From: Burkholderiales bacterium
GTDB taxonomy: Bacteria; Pseudomonadota; Gammaproteobacteria; Burkholderiales; Burkholderiaceae_C
Direction of reading: 5' to 3'
DNA: 35,529 nt
Assembly (NCBI GenBank): GCA_947446855.1
Contig: CANFIH010000023.1
Span: 1 to 35,529 of the forward strand
In this document: piece after piece, positions 1 through 9,309 of the stretch
Position numbering within the stretch: position 1 is the first letter of the stretch
Layout: each line of letters starts with the position of its first letter
The notes under the pieces: generated by a model
Database searches by the model: none
Told to the model about the DNA's origin: nothing
What the model saw: only the letters and a program-made list of their open reading frames with translations
Made by a program: the position numbers and the translations under genes

Positions 1-688
1 CCAGCGCCAGCGGGTCGTGCCCATCGACCACAGCAATCACATTCCAGCCGTAGGCCTCGAATCGCTTGGGCGTATCGTCGGTAAACCAGCCCTGCACATG
101 CCCGTCAATGGAGATGCCGTTGTCGTCGTACAGGGCAATTAATTTGGACAAACGCAGCGTACCCGCCAGGGAGCAAACCTCGTGGCTGATGCCTTCCATC
201 AGGCAGCCGTCACCCAAAAAGGTGTAGGTGAAATGGTCCACTACGGCGTGCGCATCGCGGTTGAATTCGGCCGCCAGCAGTTTCTCGGCCAGGGCCATAC
301 CCACCGCATTGGCAATGCCCTGCCCCAGCGGCCCGGTGGTGGTCTCCACACCCGGTGTGACGCCGACTTCCGGATGGCCTGCGGTCTTGCTGTGCAATTG
401 GCGGAAGTTTTTGATCTCGGCCATCGACAAGTCGTATCCGGTCAGGTGCAGCAGCGCATAGATCAGCATGGAGCCGTGGCCGTTGGACAGCACAAAGCGG
501 TCACGGTTGGCCCACTGCGGGTTGCGCGGGTTATGCAGCAGATGGCGATTCCACAGCACTTCTGCCATGTCGGCCATGCCCATCGGTGCTCCCGGGTGGC
601 CGGACTTGGCTTTTTCAATGGCATCAACGGACAGAATACGAATGGCATTGGCCATCTGGCGGGCCATCGCCGGGGTAGGGGTATTCAT
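1..688 (-). CDS. tkt: Transketolase, N-terminal part (runs off the window edge)
   Basis: Thiamine-diphosphate enzyme of the pentose phosphate and Calvin pathways that moves two-carbon ketol units between sugar phosphates. About 229 residues are visible, reading [17 protein letters not shown] at the start. Family motifs appear in order: SGHPGAPMG near residue 30 (His31 belongs to the active site), the [12 protein letters not shown] segment, [14 protein letters not shown], and the cofactor/Mg-binding stretch LGDGCLMEG followed by [10 protein letters not shown]. The start at 688 is supported by AGGAG about nine bases upstream. The family is usually about 660-680 residues, so two thirds lie outside the window. 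The 65 bases upstream (689-753) show no clear promoter. Confidence 0.95.
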   Translation of the reverse strand, partial: MNTPTPAMARQMANAIRILSVDAIEKAKSGHPGAPMGMADMAEVLWNRHLLHNPRNPQWANRDRFVLSNGHGSMLIYALLHLTGYDLSMAEIKNFRQLHSKTAGHPEVGVTPGVETTTGPLGQGIANAVGMALAEKLLAAEFNRDAHAVVDHFTYTFLGDGCLMEGISHEVCSLAGTLRLSKLIALYDDNGISIDGHVQGWFTDDTPKRFEAYGWNVIAVVDGHDPLAL

Positions 689-753
689 AAGGCTTCTCCT
701 GAATGAACGATGTGCACACGGACCGTCTGGCAGATACGCCGCACGCAGGGTGA

Positions 754-2991
754 TTAGGATTGTTGCGGGCCAGGGCCCACGGCAAACTGCTCCTGTAACA
801 GCGCGATGAACCGGTTTTGGGACATGGGCCTGTGACACAGGTAGCCTTGGATTATTTTGCAGTCCGCAGCGGCGAGGTAGCGGGCCTGCACAAGCGTTTC
901 AACTCCTTCGGCCACCAAATTGAGCCCCAGACCCTTGGCAATGGCCACAATGGCGAGCACGACCGGGTACTGCGCATCCGGATCCTGTATTTCCATGACG
1001 AATGACCGGTCAATCTTGATCGTGTGGATCGGAAACCGGTGCAAATAGGACAGCGATGAGTAGCCGGTTCCGAAGTCATCAATCGCGACACTGACACCGA
1101 GCTGGCACAGCTTTTCGAGTTGCTCGATGGCACTCTGGGGGTTGCGGATGCAGATGTTTTCGGTGACTTCAACTTCAATCTGACGGGGAGGAACCTTGTA
1201 CCGCTGCAAAGCTTGTTTAAGCCTTTCAAAAATCTCCCCCCGGTCCAGGTATTGCGGCGAGATGTTGATTGACAGTCGCAAAGCGTCGCCGCTGCAGATG
1301 CGCCACTCCAGCAGGTCCCGAAAAATGGCCTCCAACATCCAGTTGCTGATGGGAATGATCAAGCCACTTTCTTCCGCAAAAGGCAGAAACTCACCCGCGC
1401 TCAAAAACCCACGCTGCGGATGGTTCCAACGCATCAGCGCTTCGGCGCCAATGATTTTTTGCGTGGAAATGTCAACTTGCGGCTGGTAGTACATTTCCAG
1501 TTCACCGTGCTCCAATGCCAGGTGCAAGTCGTGTTCCAGCGCAATTTTTTGAACAGATCCATCCAAAAAACCAGCTTCAAAAAAGGCATAGCCGTTTTTG
1601 CCCTTGGACTTCATGTGGTACACGGCCACATCGGCGTTGCGCAGCAACTCCTCGATCGACAGGCCATCGTCCGGGTACAAGGTGACGCCAATGCTTGCCG
1701 ATACGTGCACGGTTTGCCCTGCCAGTTCAAAGGGCTCACTCATACAGGCCACAAACTTCTCACCGATCAGAGCCGCATCCTGGCGATTGCCCAGTTCAGG
1801 AAGAATCGCCGTGAATTCATCCCCACCAATACGTGACAGGGTGTCACAGCGACGCAGGCAGCCTTTCAGGCGCAGCGCCACATGCTGCAGCAGGACGTCG
1901 CCAACGCCATGTCCGAAGGTATCGTTGACGACCTTGAATCGGTCCAGGTCGATGAACAACACCGCCAGCAGGCTCTGGTTACGCCTGGCCTGCAACAAGG
2001 CCAGTCCCAGGCGGTCGTTGAACAAGGCCCGGTTCGGCAAATCCGTCAGGATGTCGTGGTACGCCTGGTAGGCGATCTGCTCATCGGCCCGCTTGCGCTC
2101 CGTGATATCCCGGGCTACGCAATAAGTTCCCATATTCTTGCGTTGATCCGGCCCGAGCTCGCCGGCGCCCTGCGCCGCGAAGGCGCCGAGGTCCGTCAAG
2201 GCCAACTCGATGCTAAATATTCGGACTTGGTGATCATCTCGCCTCGACTTCAGGCGCAATTCGACACTGCGCGAGCGCACAAAATCACCACGGCCTTCAT
2301 TGAGAACGTAATTGGCTCGCTCCATATCCCCTTCATGCACCAGAAGCGAGTAGTGTTGTCCGATCAACTCGGTGCGCTCAAAGCCCAACAGTTGCTGAAC
2401 ACGGCTATTGATGAAGGTGAAATGTCCCTTGGCATCCAGCGTGTAAATGATGTCAGGAGAACTGTCCACCAAATAGCGGTACATCCGCTCCGAACGCTCC
2501 AGCCGCAATGCAATGCGCTGGTTTTCAGATTCCAGCTTGCACTGCTGCAATGCGTTTTCGGCGGTTTTGAAGAGCTCTGCGCCCGAATAGGGTTTGCGCA
2601 AATAGCCAAAGGCGCCGCTGCGAATGGCACCAATCGCAGCGTCAATTTCGCTGGCACCGCTGGTAACGATGACATTGACCCGCCGTTTGCTCCGGTTGAT
2701 GAACTCCATGACGTCGTGGCCCGTCACATGCGGCATGTTCAGGTCAAGAATCACCAAATCAAAGCGGGCTTCGCTCAGCAGATCGATGGCTTCCTGTCCA
2801 CCAGTGGCAACCGTCAATACGTAGCCCTTGCCCTGCAACAAACTCTTCAAGCTGGCGAGCATTCTGGCATCGTCGTCCACCAGCAGCACCCTGGGTTTGA
2901 ACTCCTGATCTTCATGGAGCAACTCAACAATCTCCTGGCCACGCAAGGCACCCGTTGCTGCCGCATGGGAATCCGACACGTTCATCAGCAT
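754..2991 (-). CDS. Receiver-PAS-GGDEF-EAL cyclic-di-GMP signalling protein
   Basis: A 745-residue response regulator predicted to make and/or degrade cyclic di-GMP. The receiver domain (about 33-150) has the acidic pair Asp39-Asp40, phospho-acceptor Asp83 (VILDLNMP), Thr110 and Lys133. A PAS domain follows (about 168-300, ending in the typical [11 protein letters not shown] linker). The GGDEF domain (about 305-465) has an intact GGDEF and an intact upstream RxxD inhibitory site (RRCD). The EAL domain (about 480-730) has [15 protein letters not shown] and VAEGVET. Both catalytic signatures look complete, so either activity is possible. It is the last gene of a three-gene set, 73 bp after the HDOD-kinase, its likely phosphodonor. 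GGGGGG lies about 13 bases before ATG 2991; a second in-frame ATG follows two codons later. It is cytoplasmic, with no membrane segment seen. Confidence 0.93.
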   Translation of the reverse strand: MLMNVSDSHAAATGALRGQEIVELLHEDQEFKPRVLLVDDDARMLASLKSLLQGKGYVLTVATGGQEAIDLLSEARFDLVILDLNMPHVTGHDVMEFINRSKRRVNVIVTSGASEIDAAIGAIRSGAFGYLRKPYSGAELFKTAENALQQCKLESENQRIALRLERSERMYRYLVDSSPDIIYTLDAKGHFTFINSRVQQLLGFERTELIGQHYSLLVHEGDMERANYVLNEGRGDFVRSRSVELRLKSRRDDHQVRIFSIELALTDLGAFAAQGAGELGPDQRKNMGTYCVARDITERKRADEQIAYQAYHDILTDLPNRALFNDRLGLALLQARRNQSLLAVLFIDLDRFKVVNDTFGHGVGDVLLQHVALRLKGCLRRCDTLSRIGGDEFTAILPELGNRQDAALIGEKFVACMSEPFELAGQTVHVSASIGVTLYPDDGLSIEELLRNADVAVYHMKSKGKNGYAFFEAGFLDGSVQKIALEHDLHLALEHGELEMYYQPQVDISTQKIIGAEALMRWNHPQRGFLSAGEFLPFAEESGLIIPISNWMLEAIFRDLLEWRICSGDALRLSINISPQYLDRGEIFERLKQALQRYKVPPRQIEVEVTENICIRNPQSAIEQLEKLCQLGVSVAIDDFGTGYSSLSYLHRFPIHTIKIDRSFVMEIQDPDAQYPVVLAIVAIAKGLGLNLVAEGVETLVQARYLAAADCKIIQGYLCHRPMSQNRFIALLQEQFAVGPGPQQS

Positions 2992-3064
2992 ATTTTGACG
3001 CCCCCCTGTTTCACGCCGGGCGTTGAGGGAGGCGATGCGAAGGTCGGAAAGCGGTACGTAGTTC

Positions 3065-5215
3065 TCACACTAAATCCTGTGCATAAAAGGTTGGTGCCAC
3101 GGATTTCGACGGCTCGGCTGCTGGAAGATAAATTTTGAATTCGGTTCCACTGACGGAGCTCACGCATTCAATGTCTCCGCCCAGTTTCTTGACCAGGCCA
3201 TGGACAATGCTCAAGCCAATCCCACGATTGGTCCCGGCTTTGGCACTTTGCAGAGGCTTGAATAAGCTGTCGCGCTGCCCGCCGGGAATGCCGGGCCCGT
3301 TGTCCTTCACGGTCAGCAAGAAATGGGCGGCGGCGTTGCGGCGGCAGCGTCCGCTGTTGACGATTTCAATGAGACCGCCTTTGGGCATAGCCTCCACGGA
3401 ATTTTTGATCAAATTGACGAGGATTTGCTTGAGTGCGTCAGCGGATCCTTCGATGATGCAATCCTGATCCGGCAGGCGGACAATGATCTCGACGCTCTGA
3501 GGCAAGAACTTGCTTTCACGAAACAGACGAATCAGGTTGTTGGCAACGCCGTTCAGTTCAATGCTGGCCGGTGCAGCCTTGGATGCGTCACCCACAAACT
3601 CGGTGAGTATGTTGCCGACCCGGTCAATCTCTTCATTCAGCAGGGTGAGCGTCCCGTCCACCGGTTGTTGCGTCGCCAACTTGTCATCCAGCACCCCCAG
3701 ATAATTTTTGATGATGGCCAAGGGATTGTTGACCTCGTGCAGGACGCGCCGGGAACTTTCGCGGTGCTCTTCCCGCAGGGCTGCAATGCGCCGGTCGATC
3801 TCGCCTCGGTCGCGCGCTGACGCATTCAAGGCGTTTGCAGCCTGCACGCCAAAGGATTGCAAAAACCTTTCGCAGCCCTGCAACGCGTCCAGGAGTCGCA
3901 CAGGAACGCCGGCCACCAGCACGCCAAGACACTTCGATCCAACTGTCAGGGGAATACTGACGAGATGGGCCACGTCAAATACACGGCACAGCTGCTCTTC
4001 TGCCAGGCCCAGGCCTGAGCTACGGCGCTGGAGGAAGGAAACACGCCCACTGAGTGCGCTGCCGGCAACCCCACCGCCTCCGGCAAGGGGAATGGAAAAC
4101 TCAACCAAGCGCTGACGCTGCTCGCCAACCGAGACGCCAATCAAAGACTGGCCACTGCCATTCATCATCAAAATGATGGAATCTTCCAGCTCGTAGAGCG
4201 CATGCGCACTTTGCCGGATCACCGTTAGCAGCTGGGTGTCACTCTTTTGGCGGGCATACGACTTCCCGATTTCCGCCGCCATGGTCATGTGGCGAATCTC
4301 GTCGTTGAGCCGCTGCTGAATGGCATTCACCTGCGGCACGGCGACGGTCGCAACGTCAGGTGCATGCCAGTGACCCACGCCCGAAAGATCGATGCCAAGG
4401 AAGGCTGCAGCCCGGACGACTTGCTCCTCCGCGCTCTGGCAAATGCTCTGCAGGCTCTCGCCCGAGAGCTGGCACATGTATCCCGCATCCTCCGCAATAG
4501 GGAGCAAGGTGCCGTGGCAAGCAAGCTGATGGGACAAGTGAACGATTCGAATCAACGGATGACTGGCTTCTATGCGTTGGGCCGGCTCGTGGTGGTAGAG
4601 AACGGCATCCGCTATGAAGGAGTCCAACTTCCAGCGTTCAACCAACCAGGCGCCAGCCTCCGCGTGGGTAATGCTCAAGGAGCGGAGTTCGATGCCACAC
4701 AGGCCTTCGTTGTCCTCCAGGTGGAAGTTCGCAGCGTACTCCTGGGGCACCGCTGCATACAACGCCAGCCGTCCAACGTCGTGCAACAAGCCCGCAAGGT
4801 AAGCCTCTTCCAGTTGCGGGTAGTCCATGGCTTTGGCAATTTCGCGTGATATCACGGCGGTGGTCAGCCCGTGCATCCAAAACAAACGCAAATCGCTGTT
4901 GTTGGAGTATGGAAATCCGTTCAGGGTGTTGTGCACACAGTCACTGATGACCATGGTCTTGATCATGTCCGACCCCAGCGCGGAGAGCGCCTGCATCAAA
5001 CTCGCCTTTTGCCCCCCCCTACCGTAAGCAGCACTGTTGGCGACGTTCAAAATCCTGACCGTCATCGCCGGGTCATTGGCGATCAATTTGGCAATTTCGG
5101 CCATGCCAGCGCGGTCAGCCTGGCACAGCTCCAGCAGCTTCAGCAATATCTGCGGTAACGCAGGCAAGCGCGCGACCAAAAGTCGACTCCGGATGTCGTG
5201 ATCAGGCGCATTCAT
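3065..5215 (-). CDS. HDOD-GAF-histidine kinase hybrid
   Basis: A 716-residue soluble sensor kinase. The HDOD domain (about 14-280) keeps HD-type residues: H145-D146 (LLHDVGR), H184 (THAEAGAWL) and H208-H209 (YHHEP). A GAF-like region covers about 320-465. The kinase core has an H-box with His493 (LHEVNNPLAIIKNYL), an N-box (NLIKNSVEAM, 601-610), a G1 box (VKDNGPGIPG) and a G2 box (GTNRGIGLSIVHGL). No membrane segment is visible, so it should sense an internal signal. HDOD domains are often found in signalling proteins, with unclear biochemical activity. It sits between two receiver-containing genes (79 and 73 bp gaps), which are its likely phosphotransfer partners. The GAF call is by position and general character; the HDOD and kinase calls are firm. 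Confidence 0.92.
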   Translation of the reverse strand: MNAPDHDIRSRLLVARLPALPQILLKLLELCQADRAGMAEIAKLIANDPAMTVRILNVANSAAYGRGGQKASLMQALSALGSDMIKTMVISDCVHNTLNGFPYSNNSDLRLFWMHGLTTAVISREIAKAMDYPQLEEAYLAGLLHDVGRLALYAAVPQEYAANFHLEDNEGLCGIELRSLSITHAEAGAWLVERWKLDSFIADAVLYHHEPAQRIEASHPLIRIVHLSHQLACHGTLLPIAEDAGYMCQLSGESLQSICQSAEEQVVRAAAFLGIDLSGVGHWHAPDVATVAVPQVNAIQQRLNDEIRHMTMAAEIGKSYARQKSDTQLLTVIRQSAHALYELEDSIILMMNGSGQSLIGVSVGEQRQRLVEFSIPLAGGGGVAGSALSGRVSFLQRRSSGLGLAEEQLCRVFDVAHLVSIPLTVGSKCLGVLVAGVPVRLLDALQGCERFLQSFGVQAANALNASARDRGEIDRRIAALREEHRESSRRVLHEVNNPLAIIKNYLGVLDDKLATQQPVDGTLTLLNEEIDRVGNILTEFVGDASKAAPASIELNGVANNLIRLFRESKFLPQSVEIIVRLPDQDCIIEGSADALKQILVNLIKNSVEAMPKGGLIEIVNSGRCRRNAAAHFLLTVKDNGPGIPGGQRDSLFKPLQSAKAGTNRGIGLSIVHGLVKKLGGDIECVSSVSGTEFKIYLPAAEPSKSVAPTFYAQDLV

Positions 5216-5294
5216 ATTGGCAAAAAAATATTCCTCTTTCTATTGGCCGCAAGGCTAACATCAAAAAGGCAAGTTCGCACTTTTTACTGATTTA

Positions 5295-5690
5295 CTACCA
5301 GTTCAACCAACGGCGCCAGCCGGTCTTGTAGCCTTGGTACCAGTCATGCAAATCTTGTTTATTGAAGGGCTTGGTGATGTAGGCGTCGGCGTGGAGCACA
5401 TCTTTTTGATCCAGGCTTCTGGGATGGCGGCCTGAGACGATGACGACATGCGTGCTCTTGAGTCGCGGGTCCCGGCGCAGTTCCCGCAATACGGCAATTC
5501 CGTCCAGTTTGCCGGGGAGCCCGATATCCAGAAACACGATGTCAGGCCGTTGCAACTGAATCATCTCGAGCGCAGAAACGCCATCGTGTGCTTCCGTAAA
5601 CTTGGCTCGGTTGCCAAGATAGGCCTTCCAGAGGCGGCAAATATCGAGATCATCTTCCGCCACAAGAACGGTCAGGTTTGCGTCCAACAT
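5295..5690 (-). CDS. Stand-alone response regulator receiver (CheY-like)
   Basis: A 131-residue single-domain receiver with no output domain. It has the acidic pair Asp13-Asp14 (VAEDDLD), phospho-acceptor Asp55 (VFLDIGLPG), Ser86 at the switch position (VIVSGRHP) and Lys107 (ITKPFN). The C-terminus ends in a Trp/Arg-rich tail (GYKTGWRRWLNW). It is the first gene of the signalling operon and 79 bp before the HDOD-histidine kinase. A receiver without output domain usually acts by protein-protein contact or as a phosphate sink or relay. Either is plausible here, because the operon holds one kinase and two receivers. I saw no convincing promoter in the 73 bases between it and the downstream end of deoA. 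Confidence 0.93.
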   Translation of the reverse strand: MLDANLTVLVAEDDLDICRLWKAYLGNRAKFTEAHDGVSALEMIQLQRPDIVFLDIGLPGKLDGIAVLRELRRDPRLKSTHVVIVSGRHPRSLDQKDVLHADAYITKPFNKQDLHDWYQGYKTGWRRWLNW

Positions 5691-5763
5691 CCGCGTATTC
5701 CATCGATTTATGTAGACCCCATGGTACCCCTACGACACCTCAAAAGCTGCAATTTATCCGGCC

Positions 5764-7089
5764 TTAAGCCTGCGCTCCCAGCCGCTCGACCAACGCACTT
5801 TGTACCGGCATGGGCACTTCCCCCACGGTGAACAGCTGCAGCAATTGCGCGGCGGCTGCGTCGGCCGCGGCCTGATCGGCGGCGTGCACCACAGCCAGCA
5901 CGGCGCCGGGCTCCACGCGCTGCCCCAGCGGCATTACCTGAGAAAAGCCGACACGGGCATCGACGCTATCGCTGGCACGGTGTCGCCCGCCCCCCAGGGC
6001 GATGGTCTGCAGCCCCAGTTCGCGCGTCGCCATTGCGTGGAGCCAGCCTGCACGCGGCGCCAACACCGGCTTTTGCACCGGCGCACTGGCCAGGTAATGC
6101 GTGGGCCGCTGGCAGAAATCGGCAGGTCCGCCCAGTGCATGCACCATGCCGGCAAAACGCTCCAATGCCCGGCCGCTGGCAAGCGCTGCATCCACCAACT
6201 GCAGACCCTGCCCCATGTCGCCGGCCAGCCCTCCCAATTGCAGCAGCTCGGCACTCAAGGTGCGTGTTACCTCCAGCAGGCGCGGCTCCTGGCGTGTGCC
6301 TTGCAGGAACCGGACGGCTTCCAGCACTTCCAAGGCGTTGCCACAGTTGTCACCCAACACCTGGTTCATATCGGTGATCCAGGCACGCGTAGGCAGCCCT
6401 GCCCCGTTGGCCACGCTGACCAGGGATTGGGCCAGGGTTCGGGCATCTGCCATGGACGCAGCAAAGGCGCCATTGCCGGTCTTCACATCCATCACCAACC
6501 CTTGCAGACCGGCTGCAAGCTTCTTGGACAAAATGCTGGCGGTGATCAGGGCGGTGGACTCCACGGTGGCGGTGACATCGCGGATGGCGTACAGGCGCCG
6601 GTCGGCCGGGGCCAAGGTGCTGCTGGCTCCGACGATGGCACAGCCGGCTGACTGGAGCGCGCGGCGAAACTGCTGCGCATCGGGAGCGATGCGATAGCCG
6701 GGGATGCTTTCCAGCTTGTCCAAGGTGCCGCCGGTGTGGCCAAGGCCGCGTCCCGAGAGCATGGGGACAAAGCCGCCGCAGGCCGCAACAATAGGCGCCA
6801 GCATCAGGCTGACCTTGTCTCCCACACCGCCACTGCTGTGTTTGTCCAGCACCGGGCCGGGCAAGGCAGCACTGATCCAGTCCATGACGGCACCGGAACG
6901 CGTCATGGCGCGCGTGAGGGCAACTGTCTCGGCATCGGACATCCCATTGAGCAGCATGGCCATGGCCATGGCGGCGGATTGCCCTTCACTCCAGGCGCCG
7001 CTCACCAGGCCACTGACAAACGCGACGATTTCGACCTCGCTCAGGGCATGGCCATCGCGCTTGCGGCGAATCACTTCTTGCGCCAGCAT
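5764..7089 (-). CDS. deoA: Thymidine phosphorylase
   Basis: Phosphorolyses thymidine or deoxyuridine to the base and 2-deoxyribose-1-phosphate. The 441 residues match the family's usual length of about 440. The signature KHSSGGVGDKVSLMLAP and the phosphate/nucleoside-binding stretch SGRGLGHTGGTLDKLES are clear, as is the N-terminal helical region beginning LAQEVIRRKRDGHALS. ATG 7089 has GGAG eight bases upstream. It is the last gene of the cdd-punA-deoC-deoA operon and starts 13 bp after deoC. Deoxyribose-1-phosphate made here needs a phosphopentomutase before DeoC can use it; none lies in this window. Confidence 0.96.
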   Translation of the reverse strand: MLAQEVIRRKRDGHALSEVEIVAFVSGLVSGAWSEGQSAAMAMAMLLNGMSDAETVALTRAMTRSGAVMDWISAALPGPVLDKHSSGGVGDKVSLMLAPIVAACGGFVPMLSGRGLGHTGGTLDKLESIPGYRIAPDAQQFRRALQSAGCAIVGASSTLAPADRRLYAIRDVTATVESTALITASILSKKLAAGLQGLVMDVKTGNGAFAASMADARTLAQSLVSVANGAGLPTRAWITDMNQVLGDNCGNALEVLEAVRFLQGTRQEPRLLEVTRTLSAELLQLGGLAGDMGQGLQLVDAALASGRALERFAGMVHALGGPADFCQRPTHYLASAPVQKPVLAPRAGWLHAMATRELGLQTIALGGGRHRASDSVDARVGFSQVMPLGQRVEPGAVLAVVHAADQAAADAAAAQLLQLFTVGEVPMPVQSALVERLGAQA

Positions 7090-7102
7090 CTGTTGCTCCG
7101 AT

Positions 7103-7924
7103 CTAGTAGCTGCCTGCAGGACCTGCGACGTCCACCGTCTGACCGGACAGCACGGCCTCGATGTCGGTCAAGATGCTGCTGGCACCAATGCGAAAGCGCT
7201 GCGGCCTCAATGCGGCGGCACCTAATATTTCTTCCACCAGCGCGATGTAAACGGCGGCATCGCCCACAGTGCGGATGCCGCCCGAGGGCTTAAAGCCCAC
7301 CCGTTGCGCAGCATCCGGGTTGGTCGCAATGGCACCAAGCATGATCCGCGCAGCCTCCGCTGTCGCACTGATCTTGGTCTTGCCCGTGCTGGTCTTGAGA
7401 AAATCAGCCCCCGCATCCAGGCTCATCCGGGATGCCCGCAGGATGTGGGCACCGCCCGCCAGGCTTCCCGTCTCCAGAATCACCTTCAACCGCAGACCCT
7501 GGCTGGCCTTGCGCACCGCCGCCAGCAAACTGGCAGCCAGGGCATCGTTGCCCGACAGCAGTTGGGCATAGGGCATCACCAGATCCACTTCCTGCGCGCC
7601 GCTTTGCACAATTTCTCCCGTCTCACGCACAGCACGCTCTATGTCGGTGCCGCCATCCGGGAAATTCGCCACCGCCGCGACAGCTATGTGGTCGGGCAGT
7701 TGCTTGCGGGCATGGGCGGCCAGACGCGGCCATACGCAAACCGCAGCCACTGGACCAAATGGACCCTGGGCGCGTGCACAAAGGGCATCGATATCGGCTT
7801 GCGTGTCCTGCGCATTCAGGCTGGTCAGGTCCAGGCACGCCAGCGCCAGGCGGGCAGTCGCCAACGGATTGCCCTGCCATTTATTCATCTGGGCGTGGGT
7901 TGCGAGTGAGGTGGATGTGTTCAT
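7103..7924 (-). CDS. deoC: Deoxyribose-phosphate aldolase
   Basis: Class I aldolase that splits 2-deoxyribose-5-phosphate into acetaldehyde and glyceraldehyde-3-phosphate. The predicted protein is 273 residues. The Schiff-base lysine lies in AGADFLKTSTGKT and the second active-site lysine in FKPSGGIRTV; both are intact. I chose ATG 7924 (MNTSTSLATHAQ), four bases after the punA stop; the frame stays open upstream to 7951 inside punA, but that start would overlap it. The ribosome-binding site is weak, which fits coupling to punA. It is the third gene of the nucleoside operon and converts the sugar left by DeoA and by PNP acting on deoxynucleosides. Confidence 0.95.
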   Translation of the reverse strand: MNTSTSLATHAQMNKWQGNPLATARLALACLDLTSLNAQDTQADIDALCARAQGPFGPVAAVCVWPRLAAHARKQLPDHIAVAAVANFPDGGTDIERAVRETGEIVQSGAQEVDLVMPYAQLLSGNDALAASLLAAVRKASQGLRLKVILETGSLAGGAHILRASRMSLDAGADFLKTSTGKTKISATAEAARIMLGAIATNPDAAQRVGFKPSGGIRTVGDAAVYIALVEEILGAAALRPQRFRIGASSILTDIEAVLSGQTVDVAGPAGSY

Positions 7925-7928
7925 GTTT

Positions 7929-8735
7929 TCAATCCAGGGCGAGGGTGCCAATGATGTGGGCCAGCAAGGCGCTGGCGCTCTGACTGGCTGTCGCGGCCTG
8001 GCTCAGGGTATGGGCGTGGCTCAAATGTTCTTGCGACATCCCGGCCCCCATATTGGTGATCAGGGACAGGGCCAGCACGCGCAGGCCCAAATGGCGCGCA
8101 ATGATGGTTTCGGGCACGGTACTCATGCCCACTGCGTCGGCCCCCATAAGGGACAGCATGCGAATCTCAGCCGGCGTTTCAAATTGCGGGCCAAATGCCC
8201 AGGCGTAGACACCGGTATGTAACTTGCAGCCCTGTTCCGCAGCGCGCGCATGCGCATGCGCCAACAAGCCGGGGTCGTAGGCATCAACCATATTGACGAA
8301 ACGTGCGGAGCCGGCCTCACCCACCAGCGGCGAACGCTGTGGCAGGTTGAGATGGTCACCAATGGCCATCAGGCTTTGCGGCGGCAAGTCAGCGCGCAGG
8401 CTGCCGGCAGCATTGGTTTGAACCAGTATTTGGCAGCCCATTGCCTGGAGCACCTGGAGGGGAAGCTTCATGCCATCCACAGCTCCGGTTTCATAACCAT
8501 GCTTACGCCCACTCATTACCGCTACCGCTTGCACGCCAATGTGCCCCAGCCACAGTTCGCCGCCGTGACCGGCAACGCCGGCAGCAGGAAAACCCTGCAA
8601 TTCGGCATAAGGGATGCGTATCGGGTTTTGCACGTGCGCAGTCAGTCCTCCCCAGCCGCTGCCAAGTACCACGGCAACACGTGGTGCGAAGCCCGGCGCC
8701 CAGGCCGCCAATGCTTTTTGTGCAGTAGTGTTCAT
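7929..8735 (-). CDS. punA: Purine nucleoside phosphorylase (PNP/MTAP family, trimeric type)
   Basis: Phosphorolyses purine (deoxy)nucleosides to the free base and (deoxy)ribose-1-phosphate. The protein is 268 residues from ATG 8735 (MNTTAQKALAAWAPGF). Family features are the phosphate-binding VVLGSGWGGL, the GRKHGYETG segment, TNAAGSL, and the base-binding region GPQFETPAEIRML followed by GADAVGMSTVPE. This is the trimeric PNP/MTAP type, not the hexameric DeoD type. Its ATG overlaps the cdd stop in an ATGA arrangement, so the two are probably translationally coupled. The frame is open upstream to 8879, but that part lies antiparallel in function to nothing known and overlaps cdd, so I excluded it. 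Confidence 0.92.
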   Translation of the reverse strand: MNTTAQKALAAWAPGFAPRVAVVLGSGWGGLTAHVQNPIRIPYAELQGFPAAGVAGHGGELWLGHIGVQAVAVMSGRKHGYETGAVDGMKLPLQVLQAMGCQILVQTNAAGSLRADLPPQSLMAIGDHLNLPQRSPLVGEAGSARFVNMVDAYDPGLLAHAHARAAEQGCKLHTGVYAWAFGPQFETPAEIRMLSLMGADAVGMSTVPETIIARHLGLRVLALSLITNMGAGMSQEHLSHAHTLSQAATASQSASALLAHIIGTLALD

Positions 8736-9178
8736 GACTGCTTTAAATGGTCGGGGCCAAAGCTGTGCGGCAACAATTGATCCATGCTGTGTATCGGACC
8801 CAAGCTGTCTTGGTTGGCCGAGACGATGGCGCAATCGGGATCGCAAAACTCCCGTAGCTTCTGGCGGCAACCGCCGCAAGGCGTAATCCAGGCACCGCCG
8901 GTGCCAACCACCAACACGCCACGCACCCGCCTGGCGCCCGACATGACCAGTGCACTGAGTGCACTGGCCTCAGCACACCAGCCCTGCGGGTAGGCCGCGT
9001 TTTCCACATTGCAGCCAGCGTGAATGACACCGTGCTCATCGACTACGGCCGCCCCTACGGCATAGCGGGAATAGGGCGCATAGGCCTTGGTCTGGGCAGC
9101 AAGGGCCGCCTGCCACAGCTGTTGCAACAGTGCCGGCTCCATAGCCGGGTCTTTGTCTTGAGAAGTCTGGCTTGCCAC
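8732..9178 (-). CDS. cdd: Cytidine deaminase
   Basis: Zinc enzyme that deaminates cytidine and deoxycytidine to uridine and deoxyuridine, feeding the phosphorylases downstream. Zinc ligands and the catalytic glutamate are seen in CAEASAL and TPCGGCRQ; the N-terminal YAPYSRYAVGAAV and CNVENAAYPQG are also typical. The length of 148 residues is that of the short tetrameric form, usually about 130-140. The start is uncertain: GTG 9178 has only a weak ribosome-binding site, and ATG 9142 (MEPALLQQLW) would give 136 residues. It is the first gene of the nucleoside operon and diverges from the acyl-CoA dehydrogenase; the 131-bp gap 9179-9309 must hold both promoters, though I see no strong -35/-10 pair. 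Confidence 0.94.
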   Translation of the reverse strand: MASQTSQDKDPAMEPALLQQLWQAALAAQTKAYAPYSRYAVGAAVVDEHGVIHAGCNVENAAYPQGWCAEASALSALVMSGARRVRGVLVVGTGGAWITPCGGCRQKLREFCDPDCAIVSANQDSLGPIHSMDQLLPHSFGPDHLKQS

Positions 9179-9309
9179 AGGAGCACCTTTGTCGTTGTCG
9201 GCGGATGTTTACCAAGCCCGAGTTTAATGATGTGCGAAAGGTCTCCCACGTGACGCCCAATGCAGCGGTTTGACGCTATGTTCACACCCCGCATTAGAAG
9301 GAGCGTAAA

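Noticed and set aside
1882-3138. A 418-codon open frame on the plus strand
   Set aside because: Antisense to the receiver-PAS-GGDEF-EAL gene, which has intact motifs throughout.
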